Below, piece by piece: positions 28,093 through 37,502 of a stretch of 64,000 nt of DNA. The DNA is from Marinobacter vinifirmus. Lineage in GTDB: Bacteria; Pseudomonadota; Gammaproteobacteria; Pseudomonadales; Oleiphilaceae. Both the position numbers and the translations under genes were made by a program. The first letter of the stretch is position 1; every line of letters starts with the position of its first letter. The stretch is taken from assembly GCF_002258215.1 (NCBI RefSeq), contig NZ_NEFY01000003.1, forward strand, positions 248,001 to 312,000, read 5' to 3'. The notes under the pieces were generated by a model. The model had not been told where the DNA came from. It saw only the letters and a list, made by a program, of their open reading frames with translations, and searched no databases.

Positions 28093-29082
28093 TCAGGTCC
28101 GGGTTTGGGCCAGGATGTCGAGGGCGTGGCGGCGCCTGGCCGGCTCGTAGATATCAACGGTGAACATCAGCTCCTCCACCTGAATATCCGACAGCAGTTC
28201 CTCAAGCTGTTGCTTCAGGTCGTCGGAATTACCAATGACCTGCAAGCCCAGAAAATCCTTAACCCCGGCTTCTTCAGCGGCATTCCACAGGCCATTCATG
28301 GACTCCACCGGCGGCTTCATCCACAGCGGCTGGCCACGGAACAGCGACAGAATCCGCTGGTAGCTGGTGGTGCTCAGGAATTTGGCTTCTTCCATGGAGT
28401 CTGCGGGTACGGCCGGAATGGCCAGCATGGCGTAGGGCTGCTGCAGCTGCCCGGAAGGCTGGAAATTATCCCGGTACACCCTGAGCGCTTCGCGATACAG
28501 GCGAGGTGCAAAGTGGCCGGCAAAGGCGTAGGGCAGCCCGCGCATGGCGGCCAGCTGGGCACTGTACAGGCTGGAGCCGAGCAACCAGATCGGCACATTG
28601 GTGCCGGCGCCGGGAATGGCTTTGACCGGCTGGCCCGGCTGCAGCGGCCCGAGCAGGGTTTGCAGGCGGGCGACATCTTCAGGGAACTGCTCCGCGCCCA
28701 GACCCTCCCGGCGAAGCGCCCGGGCGGTAATCTGGTCGGTGCCCGGCGCCCGGCCAAGGCCCAGGTCAATGCGGCCCGGGTACAGGCATTCCAGGGTGCC
28801 GAACTGTTCGGCAATCACCAGGGGCGGGTGGTTGGGCAGCATCACGCCACCGGAACCGACGCGGATGCTCTCGGTCTTGCCGGCAATGTGGCCCACCAGT
28901 ACCGAGGTGGCAGAACTGGTGATGCCTTCCATGTTGTGATGCTCGGCCAGCCAGAAACGCTTGAAACCAAGCTTCTCGGCATGCTGGGCATAGGCCACGC
29001 TGTTGGCCAGTGTGGTGGAGACGGAATCGCCTTCGCGGACGGAGGCCAGTTCGAGCAGGGAAAAATCGGGTTTAATGGACAT
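28093..29082 (-). CDS. LLM-class flavin-dependent oxidoreductase (luciferase-like)
   Basis: A 329-residue single-domain protein of the bacterial luciferase-like monooxygenase family, MsnO8/YhbW branch. Diagnostic parts are [48 protein letters not shown] and [11 protein letters not shown]. It should use reduced FMN or F420-like flavin with oxygen, but the substrate is not evident. The ATG at 29082 has GGAGCTCC directly upstream; longer frames are not supported. Confidence 0.92.
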   Translation of the reverse strand: MSIKPDFSLLELASVREGDSVSTTLANSVAYAQHAEKLGFKRFWLAEHHNMEGITSSATSVLVGHIAGKTESIRVGSGGVMLPNHPPLVIAEQFGTLECLYPGRIDLGLGRAPGTDQITARALRREGLGAEQFPEDVARLQTLLGPLQPGQPVKAIPGAGTNVPIWLLGSSLYSAQLAAMRGLPYAFAGHFAPRLYREALRVYRDNFQPSGQLQQPYAMLAIPAVPADSMEEAKFLSTTSYQRILSLFRGQPLWMKPPVESMNGLWNAAEEAGVKDFLGLQVIGNSDDLKQQLEELLSDIQVEELMFTVDIYEPARRRHALDILAQTRT

Positions 29083-29258
29083 GGAGCTCCGGGATTCTGA
29101 AGGACTATCGATAGTGATCAATAAACAATGATGGTTCGGGCCGGTTTCTTCAAGGGCTGGCACGGTAGCGGGGCCGGATTTCCCTGCAAGTGCTAAAGTG
29201 CATGAACAGTCTGGCGCTCTGGTTCGTATATACCGGCCAGACAACAGGAGGAAAGATC

Positions 29259-29804
29259 ATGCGTAGGGTGCTGATGCAGTGTGTGAGTTTGGTTGTGTTT
29301 CTGGGCTTTGCCTCTTCGGCGGCTGCCCAGTCTTGCCCGGAATTTCTGGACCACGAGCAGCGCAAGCTGCATTCCCGGGATTCCGTTAATCTGTGCGAGG
29401 TGGCGGCGGGCCAGCCCATGCTGGTGGTTAATACCGCCAGCCGTTGCGGATATACCGGACAGTTTGAAGGGCTGGAGGCATTGCACCAGCAATACAAAGA
29501 CCGGGGCCTGGTGGTGGTCGGTTTTGCCAGTGATGATTTTCGCCAGGAAGCGGACACCGAGGAAGAAGCGGCCAAGGTCTGCTTTGTGAACTTCGGGGTG
29601 ACCTTCACCATGATTGCGCCCACGCCGGTTACCGGCGAGCAGGCCAACCCGGTGTTCCGGGAAATCAACCGCCAGAGTGAGCAGCCGCGCTGGAACTTCA
29701 CCAAGTATGTGGTGGACCGCAGCGGGAAGGTGGTTGAGCGTTTCCCCAGCAAGGTCCGGCCGGACGACCCGCAACTGATCGAGGCGGTAGAGTCTGTACT
29801 GTAA
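29259..29804 (+). CDS. exported glutathione peroxidase-like protein
   Basis: A 181-residue protein with a signal peptide (FASSAAAQS) and a glutathione-peroxidase domain, so it should act in the periplasm. The peroxidatic Cys lies in NTASRCGYTGQFEGLEAL, and WNFTK supplies the Trp and Asn of the tetrad. The usual Gln motif (FPCNQF) reads FASDDF here, so Gln is replaced by Asp, a known variation in bacterial members. The reductant is more likely thioredoxin-like than glutathione. CAGGAGG places the start 8 bases upstream of ATG 29259. Confidence 0.88.
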   Translation: MRRVLMQCVSLVVFLGFASSAAAQSCPEFLDHEQRKLHSRDSVNLCEVAAGQPMLVVNTASRCGYTGQFEGLEALHQQYKDRGLVVVGFASDDFRQEADTEEEAAKVCFVNFGVTFTMIAPTPVTGEQANPVFREINRQSEQPRWNFTKYVVDRSGKVVERFPSKVRPDDPQLIEAVESVL

Positions 29805-29872
29805 CGCCCGGGATGGCATAACCGGCTACCCTTACAGGCAGGGTATCTGAACCGTTGTACAAGGAACCTTCA

Positions 29873-31021
29873 ATGGCAGAAAGCATCTTTGCCGCTGTGC
29901 GTGAACAGATAAAACAGAATGTATCCGACACCCTGAATGCGTTTGGCGATGGCCAGGCGGACTGGGGGGAACTGGCGGTGCATGCCCTCAGCCAGCTTCT
30001 GATTTCGGCCTTGTATCTGGGGCTGTTTCTGGTGGTGTACGCCCTGCTGATCAGCATTGTGCGTTTTGCCGTGGGCAAAAAGCGGGCCCAGCATCCGTTA
30101 TTTAACCATGCCCGTACGGGGATCCGGTATCTGTTCGGGCTGGGCGCTTTGCTGGTGATCATGGCCCAGTTCGGGGCGGCGCCGGAATTGCTGAAATCCA
30201 TGGCCCGGGCCGGGCTGATGGCCTTGGGGTTCTTTGTGGGCTGGCTGGTTGCCGGCCGGCTGATCCGGGAAGCCATGAGCCGCTACCGGCTGGATCCGTC
30301 CATCCGGCAGCTGGTGGAAAACCTGTTCTCTGTGCTTACCGCTACCTTTGCGGCGGTCACCGTGCTGGCACAGTTTGGCTTTGATGTGGTGTCGATTGTG
30401 GCCGGGCTCGGGATTGTCGGTATTGCGGTGGGCTTTGCGGCTCAATCGACCCTGTCCAACTTCATTGCCGGCATTACCCTGTTGATCGAACGGCCATTCC
30501 GGATTGGCGACTGGGTAACCATCAACGGGCAGGACGGCAAGGTGGTCAAGATAGCCCTGCGCACCACCTGGCTGCGCACCCGGGACAACATTTTCACCAT
30601 GATTCCCAACGACAGCGTGGCGTCTTCCGATATCGTCAATTACAGTGCCGAGGGCGCGACCCGGCTGAATATACCGGTGGGTATCGCCTACAAGGAGTCC
30701 GCCAAGGCAGCCCGGGAGGTGATCATGCCGGTGCTGCTGGCGCATCCGGAAGTGCTGCAAAGCGCCGGTATGGAACCCCGGGTGGTGCTGAAGAACCTGG
30801 GCGATTCCTCGGTAGACCTGGAAGTGAAAATCTGGATTACGCCGGATAACCTGGATGTTCAGCCCAGAATCATGGCCGATGTGCTGGAGCAGGTTAAGGA
30901 GGCACTGGATGACGCCGGCATCGAGATTCCTTTCCCGCACCTGCAGCTGTTTATTGATGAAGCCAAGGGCCTGAAGCCCCTGGTGGAACCGCTTTACCCG
31001 AAACTGGCCGGCAAGTCCTGA
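29873..31021 (+). CDS. MscS family mechanosensitive channel
   Basis: A 382-residue small-conductance channel protein. Three N-terminal hydrophobic helices lead into the pore helix with the Gly/Ala-packed pattern GLGIVGIAVGFAAQSTLSNFIAGI, then the beta domain (RPFRIGDWVTINGQDGKVVKIALRTT) and a C-terminal alpha/beta vestibule. It releases solutes on hypo-osmotic shock, which fits with ectoine uptake nearby. ATG 29873 is chosen because AAGGA lies 7 bases before it; a TTG 18 bases upstream is an alternative. Confidence 0.94.
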   Translation: MAESIFAAVREQIKQNVSDTLNAFGDGQADWGELAVHALSQLLISALYLGLFLVVYALLISIVRFAVGKKRAQHPLFNHARTGIRYLFGLGALLVIMAQFGAAPELLKSMARAGLMALGFFVGWLVAGRLIREAMSRYRLDPSIRQLVENLFSVLTATFAAVTVLAQFGFDVVSIVAGLGIVGIAVGFAAQSTLSNFIAGITLLIERPFRIGDWVTINGQDGKVVKIALRTTWLRTRDNIFTMIPNDSVASSDIVNYSAEGATRLNIPVGIAYKESAKAAREVIMPVLLAHPEVLQSAGMEPRVVLKNLGDSSVDLEVKIWITPDNLDVQPRIMADVLEQVKEALDDAGIEIPFPHLQLFIDEAKGLKPLVEPLYPKLAGKS

Positions 31022-31044
31022 CCTGCCGGTACGAGGAGAACACA

Positions 31045-31803
31045 ATGACGGAGCCGACCGGCTACTACGAAGACAACACCACCCTGGCCCAGTACCTGGA
31101 GTTCCACTTTGGCGAAAGCTGGCATGGCGAGGCGAACTTTCCGAAAGAGCTGGCGGATGCCGCCATGGAGGCGCTGGATGGCCGGCAAACCTGCCGGGCC
31201 CTGGATATTGGTTGCGCAGTAGGCCGGACCACACTGGAGCTGGCCCGGCATTTTGACCATGTAGACGGCGTGGATTTTTCCCAGACCTTTATCAACAAGT
31301 GCCGGGAAGTCATACGCGACGGCGCTGCCCGCTACGCCAGGCCCGAAGAAGGGGAGCTGGTGAGCTATCAGGAGCGCTCGCTGGAAGCCCTCGGGCTGTC
31401 AGACGCGGCACGCAGGGTGGCGTTTCACCAGGGTGACGCCTGTGAGTTGGGTGACGATTACCGGGATTACGACCTGGTGCTGGCGGGCAACCTGATTGAC
31501 CGGTTGTACAAGCCGTCCCTGTTCCTTGAAACCATCCACGAACGCATCAACGACCTGGGTCTGCTGGTGATTGCCTCGCCCTACACCTGGCTGGAGGAGT
31601 ACACACCGAAGCAGGAATGGGTGGGCGGTTTCCTGAAAGATGGCGAACCCTACAGCACCCTCGATGGCCTGAAAGATAGGCTGTCGCCCCGTTTCCGGCT
31701 GCTGACAGAGCCCCGCAGCCTGCCGTTTGTGATCCGGGAGACCCGTAACAAGTTCCAGCACAGCTTCTCGGAGCTGACCGTCTGGGAAAAGTTGCCGGCT
31801 TAA
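31045..31803 (+). CDS. stand-alone OvoA C-terminal-type methyltransferase (4-mercaptohistidine N1-methyltransferase)
   Basis: A 252-residue SAM-dependent methyltransferase. The SAM motif is ALDIGCAVGRTTLELARHF, followed by VDGVDFSQTFI. The opening YYEDNTTLAQYLEFHFG and the C-terminal HSFSELTVWEK match the methyltransferase half of ovothiol synthase OvoA. That half methylates 5-thiohistidine (4-mercaptohistidine in the older naming) on a ring nitrogen to give ovothiol A. Here it is separate from the iron sulfoxide-synthase half, which is not in the window. It begins 23 bases after the MscS gene with a GAGGAGA ribosome site and ends at a terminator. A general class I methyltransferase of another role is the alternative. 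Confidence 0.82.
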   Translation: MTEPTGYYEDNTTLAQYLEFHFGESWHGEANFPKELADAAMEALDGRQTCRALDIGCAVGRTTLELARHFDHVDGVDFSQTFINKCREVIRDGAARYARPEEGELVSYQERSLEALGLSDAARRVAFHQGDACELGDDYRDYDLVLAGNLIDRLYKPSLFLETIHERINDLGLLVIASPYTWLEEYTPKQEWVGGFLKDGEPYSTLDGLKDRLSPRFRLLTEPRSLPFVIRETRNKFQHSFSELTVWEKLPA

Positions 31804-31895
31804 CCGATATTGTCACGAAAGGGTCACTTGGGGCGGTTATTCTGACCACTCATCAGGACAATGCATTGTGTTGGTGCATCGTGTGATTACTTCAG

Positions 31896-31920
31896 CCGGG
31901 GTTCTTCCCCGGTTTTTTTA
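31896..31920 (+). terminator. rho-independent terminator
   Basis: A CCGGGG/CCCCGG stem (31896-31901 with 31907-31912) is followed by seven T residues, 92 bases after the methyltransferase and just before the convergent response regulator. Confidence 0.75.
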
Positions 31921-31942
31921 TGTCTGGCCAAAACAGGGCACG

Positions 31943-32629
31943 TCAGCTCTTCGGCAGGTACTGGCGCTCCGGCCGGCCAACTGAACCGTAGGCTACTTCG
32001 GCGCTGAGTTCGCCAGTGCCCACCAGGTATTCCAGGTAACGGCGTGCCGTGGTTCGGGACGCGCCCATCTCGGCGCCCATGTCTTCTGCATTCCAGCGGC
32101 TGCGTTGTGGCAGAAGATCACGAACCTTGTCCAGGGTCAGGCCGTCTATGCCTTTGGGTAGTCGTTGGCGGCCGGTGTTTGCGGGCGCGGAGGTGGCTCT
32201 GGGCAGCAGGGCATCGACTTCGCTCTGGCCCAGTTGCTCAAGGGCAGACAGCTTGTCGAGGTGGCTCCGGTAGCGTTCGATGGCCTCGTGCAGGCGTTCG
32301 AACACCAGGGGTTTGAGGATGTAATCGAACACTCCACCGCGTAAAGCATCGCGCAGAGTGTCCACTTCCTTGGCGGCGGTGATCAGGATAACGTCACTGC
32401 GACTGTTGGCCGCCCGGAGTTCCCGCAGCAGGTCCAGCCCATTGCCATCGGGAAAGTAGACATCAAGCAGAATCAGGTCCGGCTCCAGGATGTCAGCCTG
32501 ATCCCGGGCATCGGCCAGGGTGTGGGCGATGCCGCAGAGTTCCACCATCTCCATCCGCTCGATAAAACGGCGCTGGATCTCTGCAATCTTGCGGTCGTCT
32601 TCAACGATCAGAAGCCTGACAGGCATCAC
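31943..32629 (-). CDS. response regulator of the DcuR/CitB type
   Basis: A 228-residue two-component regulator. The receiver domain (residues about 3-125) has the acidic pocket ED and the phospho-acceptor Asp56 in LILLDVYFPDG, with Thr and Lys in the usual places. A linker leads to a C-terminal helix-turn-helix (MGASRTTARRYLEYLVG). This layout is typical of regulators of C4-dicarboxylate and citrate use. Its start overlaps the kinase stop by 4 bases. The tctCBA carboxylate transporter, divergent from the kinase, is the likely target. Confidence 0.93.
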   Translation of the reverse strand: MMPVRLLIVEDDRKIAEIQRRFIERMEMVELCGIAHTLADARDQADILEPDLILLDVYFPDGNGLDLLRELRAANSRSDVILITAAKEVDTLRDALRGGVFDYILKPLVFERLHEAIERYRSHLDKLSALEQLGQSEVDALLPRATSAPANTGRQRLPKGIDGLTLDKVRDLLPQRSRWNAEDMGAEMGASRTTARRYLEYLVGTGELSAEVAYGSVGRPERQYLPKS

Positions 32630-34239
32630 AGGCTTTCTCCTTCTTCCTGATACTTTGGCAAATACAGTGTAAACCGGCTACCGCCGGCGGGCAGGTTTTC
32701 AATGGTGACCGAGCCATCCCAGCGATTCAGGAACTGCTGTACCAGGTACAGCCCGATGCCATGGTCTTCGCCCTTGCCGCTGACGCCGCGCTCGAAAATG
32801 GTTTGCTGGACAGCATCGGGTACGCCGGGGCCCTGATCCTCGATCTCGAAGATCAGTTCATCGCCAAGGTCTGTCATCGACAGGCGTACCCGGCCATTCT
32901 CGCCGGTATGCTGGCGGGTGGCTTCAAGGGCATTGTCGATCAGGTTGCCGAGCACGCTGACCAGCTGTTCCCGGGGCAGGTTGTCCGGAATATCCTCCAT
33001 GGCGCTGTCCGGATCTATGTCCAGGTTCAGCCCCATTTCCCTCGCCCGGTTGTACTTGCCCAGCAGGCAGCCGGCAATGACCGGGTCGGGTACGGCTTCC
33101 AGCAGCAGTTTCAGCAGGGACTGGTGGTCGCTGACTTCGCTTCCGATCAGCGTGAGGGCTTCGTCGGTTGCTCCTATCTGGATCAGGCCGGCAATGGTGT
33201 GCAGCTTGTTGGAGTATTCGTGGGTCTGGCTGCGCAGGGTGTCAGCGTACTGCTGGATACGGGTAAGCTGCTGGCTGACCTGGTGCAGTTCGTCACTGGG
33301 CCGGAAGCTGGTTACCACGCCGATCACTTCGTTGTTCTGGCGCACCGGCAGGCGGTTCACCACCATTTTCCGGCCCCGTAGCCAGACTTCCCGGTCAAAG
33401 TCCGGTTTCCGGGTTGCCAGTACAGACAGCAGGGTACTTTCCGGCAGAATTTCAAGGATGGGGCGGCCGGCCAGTTCCGTCTCTTCGGGTAAACCCAGAT
33501 TGGCACAGGCGGCCCGGTTAGCCATGGTGATTACACCGTCCCGATTGACGGCAATGATGCCTTCGCGCACGGATTGCAGGGTGGCTTCCTGTTCACGGAA
33601 CCGGCGGGCAATTTCTTCCGGCTCAAGCCCGAAAATGGCTTTCTTGAACCGGTTGGAGATAAAGATCGCGGAGATCACTGTTGCCAGGATCATCAGCCCG
33701 ATCACCCCATAAAACACCAGGTTGTAACGCTGGATGGTGGTGTCGACCTGCTCAAGGCTGTAACCCACCGAGACAATGCCGATAATGCTGCCGGTTTCCG
33801 GATCGATCACCGGCGCCTTGGCCCGCATGGATTCGCCAAGGCTGCCCGTGGCGCGGGCCACGTAGGATTCGCCGTCTTCCAGGGCGCGCCGGCCATAATC
33901 TCCGTCGTCATCGGCCATCGAGCGGCCGAGTCGAGTGGGGTCCGGGTGAGCCAGGCGTAACGCCTGCTTGTCGCCGATCACAACAAACAGTGCCTGGTTG
34001 GTGGCGGTCAGACGCGAGGCGGTCCGGTTCAGGGCAGGAATGTCCCGGCGGTTGATGCCGGCGATGACCGAGGGGGCAGCGGCAACGGTTCTCGCTACCA
34101 TCAGCGCACGTTGCTCGGTCTCCTCATACAGGGACTGGCTAAGGTAATAGCCGGCGATGCCGCCCACCAGCAGGGTCTGGATGATGCCAGCCAGCCCCAG
34201 AGTGAGGATCATCCTGGTTTTCAGTCGGGTTTTGCGCAT
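32626..34239 (-). CDS. sensor histidine kinase of the DcuS/CitA type
   Basis: A 537-residue membrane kinase: helix 1 (residues about 11-33), a periplasmic Cache/PASp domain (about 40-170) with the carboxylate-site pattern GSLGESMRAKAPV, helix 2 (about 173-196), a cytoplasmic PAS (about 215-315), the phospho-acceptor His340 (SQTHEYSNKLH), and a catalytic domain with N box NLIDNALEA, DQGPGVP and GIGLYLV. This is the C4-dicarboxylate/citrate sensor family. It lies divergent to tctC with 247 bases between, so it probably senses a carboxylate imported by TctCBA. Confidence 0.93.
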   Translation of the reverse strand: MRKTRLKTRMILTLGLAGIIQTLLVGGIAGYYLSQSLYEETEQRALMVARTVAAAPSVIAGINRRDIPALNRTASRLTATNQALFVVIGDKQALRLAHPDPTRLGRSMADDDGDYGRRALEDGESYVARATGSLGESMRAKAPVIDPETGSIIGIVSVGYSLEQVDTTIQRYNLVFYGVIGLMILATVISAIFISNRFKKAIFGLEPEEIARRFREQEATLQSVREGIIAVNRDGVITMANRAACANLGLPEETELAGRPILEILPESTLLSVLATRKPDFDREVWLRGRKMVVNRLPVRQNNEVIGVVTSFRPSDELHQVSQQLTRIQQYADTLRSQTHEYSNKLHTIAGLIQIGATDEALTLIGSEVSDHQSLLKLLLEAVPDPVIAGCLLGKYNRAREMGLNLDIDPDSAMEDIPDNLPREQLVSVLGNLIDNALEATRQHTGENGRVRLSMTDLGDELIFEIEDQGPGVPDAVQQTIFERGVSGKGEDHGIGLYLVQQFLNRWDGSVTIENLPAGGSRFTLYLPKYQEEGESL

Positions 34240-34486
34240 GCTGGGTCTGAATCGGGTTCTTTTCGTTATGGTATCCAGAGTAATGCATCAGGGCCGGATA
34301 CACCCGTGCCCTTTATGAACAAAATGGTTTTTTTACTTTTTAAAGGCTTTACGCACACAAACTTCAAGACCGCCCTGCTCAACTTTTAACCTGCCTCAAG
34401 CTGCTCCCGGTTGCCACCTGTGCCGATACCTGTCTGCTCAAGTGCCTCGGGAGCCTGCACAAAAACAAACTCACGAGGCAACAACC

Positions 34487-35464
34487 ATGTTGATCAAACG
34501 AACTCTGTCTTTTGTAGCCGCTGCGGCTGTCTCTTTCTCGGCCATGGCCTGGCAACCCTCCGGCAAAGTCGAATGCCTGGCGCCCGCCGACCCGGGCGGT
34601 GGCTGGGATTTCACCTGTCGCAGTGTAGGTAATGTGATGCAGGAACTCGACCTGGTCAGTGGCAGTGTGCAGACCGTGAACATGGCCGGTGCCGGCGGAG
34701 GTGTTGCCTATGCCCACACGGTCAGTAAGCGGGCGGAAGACAGCAAGCTGCTGGTAGCCGCATCCACCGCAACGACAACCCGGCTGGCACAGAAACAGTT
34801 TCCGGGTATGACTGCTGACATGGTGACCTGGATAGGCGCCCTGGGTGCTGATTACGGCATCATCGCTGTGGGTAAGGATTCCCGCTACCAGAACCTGAAC
34901 GAGCTGCTGGCGGCGGTTAAGGAGAATCCGAAGTCGGTGAAGTTTGCCGGCGGCAGTGCCCGGGGTGGCTGGGATCACCTGAAGGTTTTGATTGCCGCCA
35001 AGGCCGCTGGTGCGGAGAAGCTGCCTTCTGTGCCCTATCTGTCATACAACAATGGCGGTGAAGCCATGAGCCAGGTTGTGGGTGGGCAGGTAGATGCCTT
35101 CACGGGTGACTTGTCTGAAGCCACCGGGTTTATGAAGTCCGGCGACTTGCGGGTGCTGGCAGTCCTGGCCGAAGAACGTCTGCCCGGTGAGTTTGCTGAT
35201 CTCCCGACCGCAAAAGAGCAGGGCATTGATGCAGTGGGTCCGAACTGGCGTGGTTTTTATATGCCCAAAGGCGCCGAGGAAGGTGCCAGGGAATACTGGG
35301 TAGAGGCGCTGAACACCCTGTATGCCAGTGATCAGTGGAAGAAGGTGATGAAGAGCAACGGCCTGATTCCTTTCCACCCGCCGGCGGGTGAGTTTGAAGC
35401 CTTTGTCCAGGGCCAGGTAAAGGATATCGCAACCCTCTCACGTGAAATCGGGTTGCTGAAATGA
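34487..35464 (+). CDS. tctC: tripartite tricarboxylate transporter binding protein TctC
   Basis: A 325-residue periplasmic binding protein of the TTT/Bug family with a signal peptide (SAMAWQPSG). Typical features are LAPADPGGGWDFTCRSVG and the carboxylate-binding loop VNMAGAGGGVAYAH. It binds a di- or tricarboxylate and hands it to TctA/TctB. ATG 34487 has GAGG upstream. The gene overlaps tctB by 4 bases and is divergent from a DcuSR-like system, its likely controller. Confidence 0.93.
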   Translation: MLIKRTLSFVAAAAVSFSAMAWQPSGKVECLAPADPGGGWDFTCRSVGNVMQELDLVSGSVQTVNMAGAGGGVAYAHTVSKRAEDSKLLVAASTATTTRLAQKQFPGMTADMVTWIGALGADYGIIAVGKDSRYQNLNELLAAVKENPKSVKFAGGSARGGWDHLKVLIAAKAAGAEKLPSVPYLSYNNGGEAMSQVVGGQVDAFTGDLSEATGFMKSGDLRVLAVLAEERLPGEFADLPTAKEQGIDAVGPNWRGFYMPKGAEEGAREYWVEALNTLYASDQWKKVMKSNGLIPFHPPAGEFEAFVQGQVKDIATLSREIGLLK

Positions 35465-35907
35465 CGGGCCTTGGTGATCGTATTCTCGGCCTGGGCCTGC
35501 TGGTACTTGCCGTTGCCTATGGCTGGGTTGCCCAGCAGTGGCCCGAGCCTTTCGGTGGCGCGGAAACGGTAGGCCCCGAAACTTTTCCGACCATTCTCTC
35601 GGTGGTGCTGGTCGTTGGCAGCCTGTACCTGATGGTAAAGCCGGACCCGGATGCCCAATGGCCGGTTGGCAAGTCGGCACTGGAACTGGTGGTGTCGCTG
35701 GTGGTGTTGGTGGCCTACGCATTGTTACTGGAACCCCTGGGCTTTGTCATCGCGACTACCATGGCGGTGGGCACACTGAGCTGGCGGATGGGGGCAAATC
35801 CGAAGCCGGCGTTTATGACCGGTCTGTTGAGCGCCATCGTGGTGTTTGTTCTGTTTAACTACGGCCTGTCTCTGAGCTTGCCGGCCGGCTTGCTGGAGGT
35901 GCAGTGA
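35461..35907 (+). CDS. tctB: tripartite tricarboxylate transporter small subunit TctB
   Basis: A 148-residue protein with four hydrophobic helices, fitting the poorly conserved small membrane subunit TctB. It overlaps tctC by 4 bases and its stop shares one base with the start of tctA, so translation is coupled across the three genes. Position between tctC and tctA supports the call as much as the sequence does. Confidence 0.9.
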   Translation: MTGLGDRILGLGLLVLAVAYGWVAQQWPEPFGGAETVGPETFPTILSVVLVVGSLYLMVKPDPDAQWPVGKSALELVVSLVVLVAYALLLEPLGFVIATTMAVGTLSWRMGANPKPAFMTGLLSAIVVFVLFNYGLSLSLPAGLLEVQ

Positions 35908-37433
35908 TGGAAACGATCGGTTATCTGATGGAGGGGTTTGCGGTTGCGCTGACCCTCAATAACCTGATGTATGCGCTGTTCGGCGCTTTTGTCGGCACCC
36001 TGATTGGTTGCTTGCCCGGACTGGGACCGGCAAACGGTGTTGCAATCCTGATTCCCCTGGCGTTTACCCTGGGGCTGCCGCCGGAAACCGCGATGATCCT
36101 GCTCACCTCGGTGTACGCCGGGGCGATGTATGGCGGGCGGATTTCCTCCATCCTGCTGAACATTCCGGGTGATGAGCCTGCCATGATGACTTGCCTGGAC
36201 GGCTATCCCATGGCCCGGAACGGGCGTGCTGCAGACGCATTGGCTATCTCGGCGGTGGCGTCTTTCGCCGGTGGCCTGATCGGTACCATTGGTTTGATCA
36301 TGCTGGCACCGGTGCTGGCCCGTTTTGCGCTGAGTTTCGGCCCGGCTGAATACTTCGCCCTGTTCCTGCTGGCGTTTGCCACCCTGGGCGGCATTACCGG
36401 CAAGAACCCGATGAAAACGGTGATCGCTGCTGCGCTCGGTATCATGATCTCTACCGTCGGTATCGATATCTCGACCGGCACCCAGCGTTACACCTTCGGT
36501 GTGCTGGAGCTGTATGAAGGTATTGATTTTATCCTGGCGATTGTCGGCTTATTTGCGATTTCGGAGTTGTTGTTCTTCGTAGAGCATCGCATGGGCAGTG
36601 GGCGCGACAAGATGTCTGTGGGTAAGCTGAGCCTGAGCTTCAAGGAAATCGTCAGTACTATTCCTACCCAGATCCGGGGTGGTGTACTGGGCTTTATCTC
36701 CGGTGTTCTGCCTGGTGCCGGTGCGTCTCTGGGGAGCTTTATCAGCTATACCCTGGAAAAGCAGGTGATCGGCAAGAAGGGCAAGTTTGGCGAGGGCGAT
36801 ATCCGGGGTGTGGTTGCTCCGGAGGCGGGTAACAACGGGGCGTCTTCCGGCGCGCTGGTGCCCATGCTGACCCTGGGTGTGCCGGGTAGTGGAACCACTG
36901 CGGTGCTGCTGGCCATGCTGATCTCCCTCAACATTACGCCGGGGCCGCTGATGTTCACCCAGAATGCCGACATTGTCTGGGGCGTGATTGCGGCACTGCT
37001 GATTGGCAACCTGCTGTTGCTGGTGCTGAACATTCCGCTGGTAGGCTTCTTTGTGAAGCTGCTGTCGGTACCGCCCATGTACCTGTTGCCGATCGTGACC
37101 ATGGTGGCTTTTGTCGGTATCTACTCGATCAGCCACAGTGCGTTTGACCTGTACTTCATGGTGGCCTTCGGTGTAGCCGGTTACTTCCTGCGCAAGCTGG
37201 AAATACCGCTGGTGCCGATCATCCTGGGCCTGTTGCTGGGGCCGGAGATGGAGAAGAACCTGGCCCACGCCATGGTGTTGTCAGACGGTGAGTGGAGCAT
37301 TCTGTGGGGCAGCCCGCTGGCAATGGGGCTGTGGATTTTTGCCGGCCTTGGCCTGGCGCTGCCGTACCTGGTGGGCCCGATTCTGCGCCGCCGTATGCGT
37401 GCGGCGATCAAGGAAACGCCCGTCAGCGACTGA
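35907..37433 (+). CDS. tctA: tripartite tricarboxylate transporter large subunit TctA
   Basis: A 508-residue membrane protein with about twelve helices. Both conserved glycine-rich motifs of TctA are present: GCLPGLGPANGVAILIPL near residue 35 and GVLPGAGASLGSFISY near residue 270. The start is ATG 35907, six bases after GGAGGT; a GTG one codon earlier is less likely. It is the ion-coupled channel subunit for the carboxylate bound by TctC. A strong terminator follows. Confidence 0.94.
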   Translation: METIGYLMEGFAVALTLNNLMYALFGAFVGTLIGCLPGLGPANGVAILIPLAFTLGLPPETAMILLTSVYAGAMYGGRISSILLNIPGDEPAMMTCLDGYPMARNGRAADALAISAVASFAGGLIGTIGLIMLAPVLARFALSFGPAEYFALFLLAFATLGGITGKNPMKTVIAAALGIMISTVGIDISTGTQRYTFGVLELYEGIDFILAIVGLFAISELLFFVEHRMGSGRDKMSVGKLSLSFKEIVSTIPTQIRGGVLGFISGVLPGAGASLGSFISYTLEKQVIGKKGKFGEGDIRGVVAPEAGNNGASSGALVPMLTLGVPGSGTTAVLLAMLISLNITPGPLMFTQNADIVWGVIAALLIGNLLLLVLNIPLVGFFVKLLSVPPMYLLPIVTMVAFVGIYSISHSAFDLYFMVAFGVAGYFLRKLEIPLVPIILGLLLGPEMEKNLAHAMVLSDGEWSILWGSPLAMGLWIFAGLGLALPYLVGPILRRRMRAAIKETPVSD

Positions 37434-37467
37434 GTGGTTCCGCTTTCCTCCGATGTTGTCAGTCTTT

Positions 37468-37495
37468 GCACCGGGCTTGCCCCGGTGCTTTTTTC
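37468..37495 (+). terminator. rho-independent terminator after tctCBA
   Basis: An 8-bp GCACCGGG stem (37468-37475 with 37481-37488) is followed by six T residues. It closes the tct operon just before the convergent GntR gene. Confidence 0.88.
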
Positions 37496-37502
37496 TTTCT
37501 GC

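Noticed and set aside
34240..34486. Sigma-54 or clear operator site between the DcuS-like kinase and tctC
   Set aside because: The nearest GG...GC pair has an 11-base spacing and no convincing palindrome is visible in the 247-base gap.
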